DNA of 64,000 bases. Source: Fistularia commersonii (taxonomy: Eukaryota > Chordata > Actinopteri > Syngnathiformes > Fistulariidae). The position numbers were made by a program, and so were the translations under genes. Positions 10,501 to 19,500 of the stretch are shown piece by piece; within the stretch, counting starts at the first letter, position 1, and each line of letters begins with the position of its first letter. The stretch spans positions 12,799,501-12,863,500 of the forward strand of contig JBBMNZ010000028.1 in the NCBI GenBank assembly GCA_037954325.1. The letters are read 5' to 3'. The notes beneath the pieces were generated by a model that saw nothing but the letters and a program-made list of their open reading frames with translations, was not told the origin of the DNA and ran no database searches.

Positions 10501-13500
10501 ACAGGACCTCGTCATTTCCACCCCCTCATTCTGGTAAGATCATGTGGTAACTAAGCAAAGCCTTTTTGTTTTTGGTGTACAAGTCAGTTTGGTATGCTCA
10601 GTGCATCCCTGTCTTTGTATTTCCAGTTCCTAAGAACAATGTATTCATGCCTTCAAGTTTCTGCCAGTCCCCAACTGGTAACTCTGACTCTGAGCCAGGT
10701 GAGTTATCAAGACTACCCTTGGTTTCTTTTCACTTTAAGGCCCACTGCACGAAGAATGTCAAACTCAAAAGTGACACATCAATTTCTTTACTTAACTAAT
10801 GGACTAAATGAACTGAAGGTAGTTAAAGAAAAGCTCTGGGTTATGTTGTAGACTGTATTTTTGCACCAACATCAATAGTTGCAAAAAAAATCTGCGAAAT
10901 TAAGGCTTCTTGTACTTCCTTTATGTTGATTTTGTAGTTGTTTTTATAGCTGCTTGGCCCATATATATGTGCTCTATAAGACTGGTAATAATTATAGAAA
11001 GAGGAAATACTGATCTGAGAATTCAAGTGATAAGGGCAAAGATTAGATTCCAAAATAAACAGTCCATTTGGTAGCACTCCTACAACAAAAGTAGAATGTT
11101 TTATGTAGATGTTGATGACTAAAGATTTTAAATGACAAGTGCTGTTTTCAAGTGAGTGGTTAGATCATCAACAGATTATTGATAGGAAAATGTGGGAAAT
11201 CTGATAATATACATTTCAATAGTTACAAAAGAATTAGATAAACACATTCACTCATATGGTTTGTTTAATATTCTTGTATTCTGCAGCAAACATATTAAAT
11301 TATTTAAAAGAAACAACTATCAACTAGATAACATCTATTGGAAAAAAATCAAATAGTTGATGAATGGATTATGCGTGGAAAACAAAATGTGGTGTCATTG
11401 GCAGCATTTACATGCATAGGTCGCCACATTTCAGAGAAATGACATAAACCATCAAACACAATAATAAAGGCAAATTTAAAGAAATAAAATGTTTTCTTCA
11501 GTTTTGCAGGCACAGATAATGACTTGTTTCTAAAAAAGTAATTTAACAAGTTGAATCCACCTGGTTATTTACTTTTTTCTCATCCTTGAGTAAGGTCAGC
11601 AAGAATGTTACTTGCTACCACTTATCTTCTAGAAACCCATATAGAGACTTCAAAGACGTCTAATGGCTTTATCTGCATCTCACTTTTTTGTTAATCAAAA
11701 ACGGAAAGGGGGTCCCCTTCATGGGTGACTACATCGAGTCACCTGTATCAATCTAATCCTGTTGTCTTTTCTCAAACCAACTAACCACCAGTCTTTACAT
11801 TCATAACTTTCATATGTTAAAGTTTCCTATTCTGATGTTTTACACTAACCAAAGAAAAGGATTATAAATTCATGCAATGGTATACCAGTCTTGCAGTTAA
11901 GCTCCTATTTGTGGATAAATCATGGGAGTGCTATGTATTTACTTTAATTTCCTTTTGTGCACCACAAGTATTTAACTTAAACAAGGTTACTTGAAAATTG
12001 TGATAATTTTCAAAGGGGTATTCTGTGTGTCATGGTCATTCAATGGAACACTACAGTGGGCCCTAAATTTAAGGCCAGATTTTGAGGTGAGATGGGTGAA
12101 ATGATGTGATTCGATTAAGTAATATCACAAAGTTGTTGCTGGACTGTGACATTAAAAGAAATGTAGATGAGCCTTGAGAATGGTCAAATCACATTTTCAT
12201 CTTGGCCAAGATCTGTTTCCGGTTGGTGACATTTATCTCATCTTTTGACTATTGTAAACAATTCAAGGGGTTTTACAGTTATCTAGCAAATGAAGTTCAG
12301 AATCTAGAGTGTCTCCTTAATTCTCTTTTAATAACAAATTAACTTCCTTTTTCCGCATCTGGTAATTTCTCCAGTAAAACAGATTTTCTCACGATGCCAC
12401 TTCTCTCTTTTTAATTATGCCCCAATTATGCCCCAATTAGACCATGATTTTTAAAATAATTATGTCTGTCAGTTTTCTAGGTTTTCACATTTTTTAAGTG
12501 CTTCATTGTGATTTTTCCGAGATTGCTTCTTCATGTATGCTCTTAAAGCTTCATTAGCGTCTTCAAAGTTTTCACCGTCATTCCAGTTTGGTTTTAATTT
12601 CAGCATAATGTTAATTTAATCCCTCAGCTCAGTCTTAGAATTTGCTTTTATTTGTGTGTCAATAAAGCTGTCATTTCAGTCAAGCTTAAAGTGTTATCTT
12701 ATTCCACTTTCTCATTTTGATGACCTTATTCATAGTGGTAGATTTACTTGTGCGCAGTCAATCTTGAAAGGAGCCAATATCAAGTTTCTATGGGAGATTA
12801 GTATATTCATGTCTGCATTTGAATATTTTTTGTATGTCTCCAGAGGAGAAGCCTGTGGCATTCCGTTTAAAACCACCAACTCTTATACACGGGCAGGCAC
12901 CAAGCTCAGGTAAGTGTTTGATGTTGCTTATATAGCAATGTTTTCTTTCAGTTAATTGAATCAGAATAACAAACAAATAAAAAACACTCTCAGCTTGGCT
13001 TTTACCCTCTAACTCAGTATGTTTGGGGCTGTAAATATTTTAATCATTGTCCCAATAAAAAAAACAGTGTGAGACAACAAATAAAACCAACTTATAAGCT
13101 GCCTCCTACAGGTGTCCCAAGCCAAAAACCCAAGGAGCAGCATCGCAGTGTTCTCCGCCCCGCAGTTCTTCAGGCACCACCCTCAAAATCTCACATAGAA
13201 TCCAGTAAGCGTAACTCTTAATACTAGTTGACCAGTTGTTAAATTGTTTTCCATTCATTACATCATGTGTTCATTTAGATTCCAGTTGTGGAACCAATGG
13301 TGTGAAAAAGTCTGATGGGGCGCCTGTGACACAGTCTCTCTTCCTGAACAACACAGAGCACTCAGCTTCCCTGACAAAGTCACTGGTGAGAAAGCTAAGC
13401 AGCAGCAGGTTCTTCCATCATCAGTTGACACATACTTTACAGCCCAGAGGGGCAATATATAACCGGTGTTTTAGGGGTTTAAATGCCTGAGCTATGCAGA

Positions 13501-16500
13501 AAAGTCTTGCTGTGTGGTACTTTGATTGCCTTGCTATGTGAATTTCTGAATGTCTCCTTCATTAAATTTTGGCAAATATGTTCGTTTCGTATCCTCTTAT
13601 AATACTTCATTAGTTTGTTCACTAAGGTCGGGTGATTGTCATCCAGAGTTTAACTGTTCACAAATAGTATCACTTTGTAATAGATGGTGCCTAGATAGGA
13701 AAATCAGGGCTAGTCAATGAAAATCCAAACCTTGAATTAACAGATCAAATAGCATGTATTCTCTATTGGGCCCAGTATGTTATGTTCTCTCTCTTTAGGC
13801 ACAAAAATCATTCTCCTTTGCTCCACAGATGGCTGAAATTATTTGACCACAGTTTCCATTTATTATTTTACCAGTTCATTTTTTCTAATGCTAAACTAAT
13901 CTTTTAGCATCTTGAGGTAACAATGTGTTAAGTCAAATTTTCCCAGTCTCTGATTTGGGAAACCGCTTTAGCCTGTACATATCCAACAACAAAGCAACAG
14001 ATTTTTGTTTGATAGCCTGCCTGCCTGGCAATGAAGTCTGTATTTTGTTGTACTTAATTATTTTTACAGTATGAGAACCAGCAGGATAGGTCAAATAAAA
14101 AATTGTGAATGCAGAAGTGATAAACTTGTTCATTTTTTTTTTTGTCCCCCTTCCAGATAAATGAAAATGAGGAAGATGGTGGAAATGGTAACAAAGATGG
14201 AAGCGGACGAGATAACAAGGAAACAGATGTAGCAATATCGTTTGTATTTGGTCAGAATATCAAAGACAGAGCAAAGGTAGTTTTTTTTTTTTTTTTAACA
14301 CAAATTTGTTAATAATCAGACAAAAAATTTACAAAGGACGCCATTTATGTGCCTATTCAAACTTGTGTATTCTTTATTGTATTAGGTATCTCATTTCGTT
14401 TTGTCAATTTTTGTTTGAAGACATTCAAAATAATTAAACTTATTTCCAAATGCACTTTACTTACTCACTCACCAGTTGCGCTGCATTGTAGTCAGGGTTT
14501 TTTGTTAAAATGTTTATTTCAGGTCCTAAGTACACATAGAATACAAATCACATTCAACATAAATGGTGTGTTTCTCTCCAGTTGGACGAGAACAGTACAG
14601 AAGAAAAGGCTAAGGACAGTGTGTCACTGGACTCTCAATCAGAAGGCACTAATTACTTCTTACAGTACATTTCTCCCCCAAGGTACTTTTAATGATTGAT
14701 TTTGTCCATAAGTAGCTTCCATCAACAAATTAGTGATACAAATATTCTATCCTTTCTTACCTTTTTCAGTTCAAAAAATGCTACAAACAGTGCAGACAGT
14801 GGGACAAAATTTGTCTTTGGGCAGAACATGTCTGAACGGGTTTTGGTGAGTGTTTATAACTTGTTGAATAGTCGTCTTTCTTCCATGTCGAAAGATAATA
14901 ATTGAGCTTTGAAAAACTTCTAGTCATCTGCTATGTTTTCTTTTCAGAGTCCTCCCAAAGGCGAGTCTTTGAAAGAGGAAAATAAAGAGGTTTCAGCTGC
15001 TCCTATCTCTGAGCAGTCATCGCAGGAAAACACCCCAGAGAAGGGTAAAATTTCAACCTGAATGGAGAAATGTTTATCTTTTGCCTTGACTAAAAATGCA
15101 TTTGAGGACATATGAATGGATTATTGGAGACATAAAAATATTTCTGGCTACATGAGACTTGGGAGAATGTAACTGTTTAAAATGTAATGGTGAAATGATC
15201 ACTGACAGATGGTTCTCACACGAGAAAAACTATTTATCTTTAAAGTCAACATTTAAATAAGTTGTGACCTATAGACTAGAAAAGGCCTTGTTGGCCTGTA
15301 AGAAGGGCTCGAACAGGGGTGGTCAAACTTGCGGGCACAATGGGTTCTGAAAGTTGATAGAGGGGCCGGGCCAGAAACTGATGGATGGAGTGCTTGTGTG
15401 AACTAATATAAATCACTGATAGAATACAAGGTACATATAAAAGCCGTCACATGAAAGGATTTGGCTTTTTAGCAAAGCATGAATATATTGATAAGCGAAT
15501 GCTGGAATTGGAGCTGCCAGGCAGGAGGTCTCAAGGAAGACCAAAGAGAAGATTTATGGACGTAGTAAGAGAGATATGAAGTTAGTCGGTGTGAGAAGGA
15601 TACAGATAATAGAGTTAGATGGAGAGGGTTGATTCGCTGTGGCGACCCCTGAAGGGAAAAGCAGAAAGAAAAAGAACAAGAAAAGCATGAATATGCAAGG
15701 CTCATTTTACAAAAGTTGTTTTTCAAATGTGTTGATTTCTTAACACTGTTTTTTTGCCAGTGCGTCAAAGTCTGGAGTTTGTTTCGTTTGGGCCATAGTC
15801 AAAATGGATCCGAAGGTGTTGGTTAGTCAACTTGGATCTGTGACGGGCTTTATTGATGTCCATGATTCTGAATGTCTGCTCACATATGTAGGTGAAGCCA
15901 AACAATGTCAAGATTTTATGTGCCGTCCTCCAGAGGTTTGGAAACATTGCTAATCACTTATTTGAATGCCAGCATAAAACTTGACTTTGTTGTCAAGATT
16001 CTCAGTGTGCTTTGGTCCACCAAGACGCAGAGCTGCCGCCCATGGAAGTGCAGACCTAAAAGCTTTGCTTCCAGTCCAAATAGTTGCCAAGTTGCCTTCT
16101 TTCCCCTTCCGGGTTAACACGTTGCCTTGTTAACATGTTGACCCTGTCTGTCTCTGCTGGGCTTCAGGATCCAGGTGCTCTCCTGCTAGACTTAGGGATC
16201 TCCATGCCCCCTTGCTGGGCTTTGCAAGCCCCCGCGCATGTCTTCATACCCCCTCACTGGGCTTCGCTAGCCCTGCACTTTCTTGTCCGTATTCCCGGTA
16301 CCGACCTTGCCTATCTCCGATTCCCCCGCTTCATTTGCTTTCTTCTTTTACAAACTGCTCACCTGCTGCCATGAACCTCAGTAAAGTCTTTGAGTTCTCT
16401 CTGTCGGTGTGGAATAATGGTGTTGCGATTTGGTCAATACCCCAACAGTTACATTGATACTCTACTCTTGAATTGTGGTTTGTGAAAGAAAAAAATTTCA

Positions 16501-19500
16501 GCAGAGTTTGTAAATTAGCTTTTAACTTCTGTGCTGTGGCTGCGTATTCTTGCTTTGACTGCTCACAAGCATAGTTAGCATGCTTTGTGGCAAAATGATG
16601 GCTGATACTGTATTCTTTGAAAACCTCAACGGTTTCTTGGCATATCAGGCATACATCAATTGATGGAACTTCACTGAAAAAGTGAAAAAACATTTTATTA
16701 AAACACTTGGAACTCACTGCCCACTTCTCTTTTCCGTGATTCACTCATTTTTACAGAAGGGTTCAAAGGACAAAGTGAAAAAGTGATGAAGAGAGTAATA
16801 CCATGCTCAAACAAAAGTCTCAGGCTAAAGGTAACAATATGATTAGGTTTAATTATAATAAAGTTTCAGGTTTGTTGGGCTTCCTTCCAAAAACACAATA
16901 TTCAGTGTAGTAGAAAGTTGTTACCATGTGTTTTTGAACTGAGTTCCATATTGACCCAGACTTTTCCGAAATTTCATCATCGTCATTGTTCAACTCCCCA
17001 CCTGGGATGGAATTTTAGGGCCATTGGAATGAGCAGGTTAATCTAGCCATTCCTGTCCCCATTCACAATCCCAGGTCAAACACAATATACCCCCCCCCTA
17101 CACACACATGCTTCAGGATGAAGTCACCACAGAGGGCATGCCATTCTAGTTCAGGCAGGAGCTCTCTTTCCACCACTTGACACTATCCCAAGTTGACCTC
17201 AAAAGATTTCTTCCTTTACTGTATATTACTTTACAACCTTACTTCTTCCCAACCTGAGTGATATCTTTCTGAGTTCTAAGAACCAATTTGCCATACCAGA
17301 GGCCAGCACTTTCAGGTCTCCAGCTGTGTCTACTGCCTAAAATACACAGCTTCTGACAATGTTGTCTCCCTGTAGTTGGTGAACACACAGAGTGATGGCT
17401 TCATTTTCTGTGCCCGAACAAGCAAAGGCAAGATCAGGTCACAATATACTAGACCAGGCATGGGCAAACTACGACCCGTGGGCCCTATATGGCCCCCTGG
17501 GCTTTTAAATGCGGGCCACTAAACGAGATTTTATAGAATTAAATTTATTTGACCTTTTCTCTGAAGCGCTTGCATTCTTTTGCCAGAGACATTTGCCGGA
17601 GTGTTGTGTGTCATTCTTTGAATCCTTCTGTAAAAATAAGCAGATCGAGGGAGCAGAAAGTGAACAGTGGGTGCAGTGTATTTAATAAGGACTGAACAAC
17701 AAAATATTGTTTAACTGAAGTCCGATTAACGGCCTGATATGCCTGATAGGCCAAGAAACTGCTGCGGTTTTCAAAGAATACAATATCAGCCGTTGCTTTG
17801 CCACGAAGCTTGCTAACTATGCTCGTAAGCAGTCAACCTAAGAACGGGCGGCTAAGGCTCAGAGATTGACATCTAATTCATAGACTCACCAAATGTTTTT
17901 TATAGATAAACCTCAAGTAAAGAGTCAATACCAAAGCAAGTTTTAGGCTGGCCTTCAAATTAGCCATTAGCCATGTTGGTAAATATCCGGCACATAAATG
18001 TTTGGTTTGACCTACAAACACTAGCAAAGTCTGTCACAGATCTGATTGAAGTGACCCACATCCTCGGCTCCATCCTGAGAATAACCACAACAAAACTGAC
18101 TCCAGACTTTTAATGGCGAAAATCTTCAAATCAATTTACTCGTTGGATTTTACATGTACTTCTATTGTATCCTATCCATGTCATGTATATATTAGTTCAC
18201 ACAAATACCCCATCCATCTGTTCCTGGCCCGGCCCCTCTGACAAATTTTAGAACCCGTGTCGGCCCGCGAGTCAAGAAGTTTGCCCGCCCCTGTACTAGA
18301 GTCATAGCACCCTTATCAGGCCTGCCTCCTAAAAGGTGCCCAAGTCTCTTATCTGGTGAGGTTTCCTGTTGGCTCTTGGTGTTAGTGGTATATTGTTCTT
18401 AGTCTGAACCCTCAACGAGCGCAGTTTTGCCTTGGCAGATCCTACCAGGGTCTAATGCCCCCAACAACATAACTCCCCCAAAAAGTTTCCTCGAGGATAA
18501 TAATGTGACAAGTCACTTAGGAAGCAAAACATTCTGCTGTTGATTATAGTCAGTTCTCACTAAAGGGATGTGTGTTTATCACTACCTCCTGGGGGGAGAA
18601 ATGTGTTGTTACAAGTGGCCATTAAACAGCTTTTTCATGTAGGAGTTGGCAATAAACAGATATAATTTTTAAAGATAAAGAAATGATTATATTCTTGTAT
18701 CTATTTTACCAAAATGGTGACCCAAAAAGTGTTTTGTGGGATTCATTATGAAAAAATGCATCAGTGAAATAAAACTGAATGAGATATATAACTAACTCCG
18801 ATCAACTGAATTTTTATGGGAAACTATAAGAATCAAAATATCTTTCATATGAAAGAATATGCCTTATCTATAATCTACATCTCACTGGAGAGTTTTCCCA
18901 GCTGATCAAAATTTCAAGTCTTTGTTTCTGTTCTCTTTTTTTCCCCAAAAGTCATTTTCTTATTTACTGCCTAAAAAATGTTTTAAAAATAACTGTTATT
19001 GTTTTAAAACTGTTTTGGAGGAGCTTTAGATTTCTGTAGCCTGTGAAAGGAACAGCAAATGTTTCGACTGCATCTGTTCTTTTGTGTACTCAGCACAGTA
19101 TTTGGTTAAAAAGTTTGTAGTTTGTTGTTGCTGCAGAATCTTATTTGCAATTAGAATGCTCAAATTTGGGTAAAAAGAACGTTTTCACCAACAGTGAAAT
19201 ATATTTTTAAGAGATTCTACATCTTGTTTCATGTATTTGTCGTGCCTCGTTTGTAGCTGGGCAGTCCTGATCACCCACTTTTAACTCCTTAGTCAGTAAC
19301 AGAACTGGAGTTATTTAGTAAGGTAATATCACTGATTGTATGATGTACTGTAATATGTTATTTGGCTAGATATTTGTTCTTTTCCTTTACATTTAGTTCT
19401 ACAAGTAAAACTCTTGACAAATCGTGTTTGTCAAGAGTTTTATAAATCAGTGATGAGGTTTAAAAAATGCGCTACCATTCAATCCTAAATACATGCTAGG

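Larger units (their letters stand above)
15314..16770 (-). mobile_element. hAT transposon remnant (minus) in ranbp3 intron 12, itself invaded
   Basis: Left end CAGGGGTGGTCAAACTTGCG is a hAT-type terminus and matches the inverted right end of the element at 17455-18293. Minus-strand coding remnants: a BED-like zinc finger with CLICQET..KHANYACEQSKQE (about 16700-16580), and a hAT C-terminal dimerisation piece LFGFTYICEQTFRIMDINKA (about 15900-15835). The body is interrupted by an RTE fragment and by a GC-rich LTR-like block. Homology with the second element fades near 16770, so the 5' terminus is lost or diverged. Confidence 0.7.

Noticed and set aside
10594..10851. Alternative-frame ORFs over ranbp3 exon 5
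   Set aside because: The frame that continues the RanBP3 protein is different; these read through the donor into intron 5.
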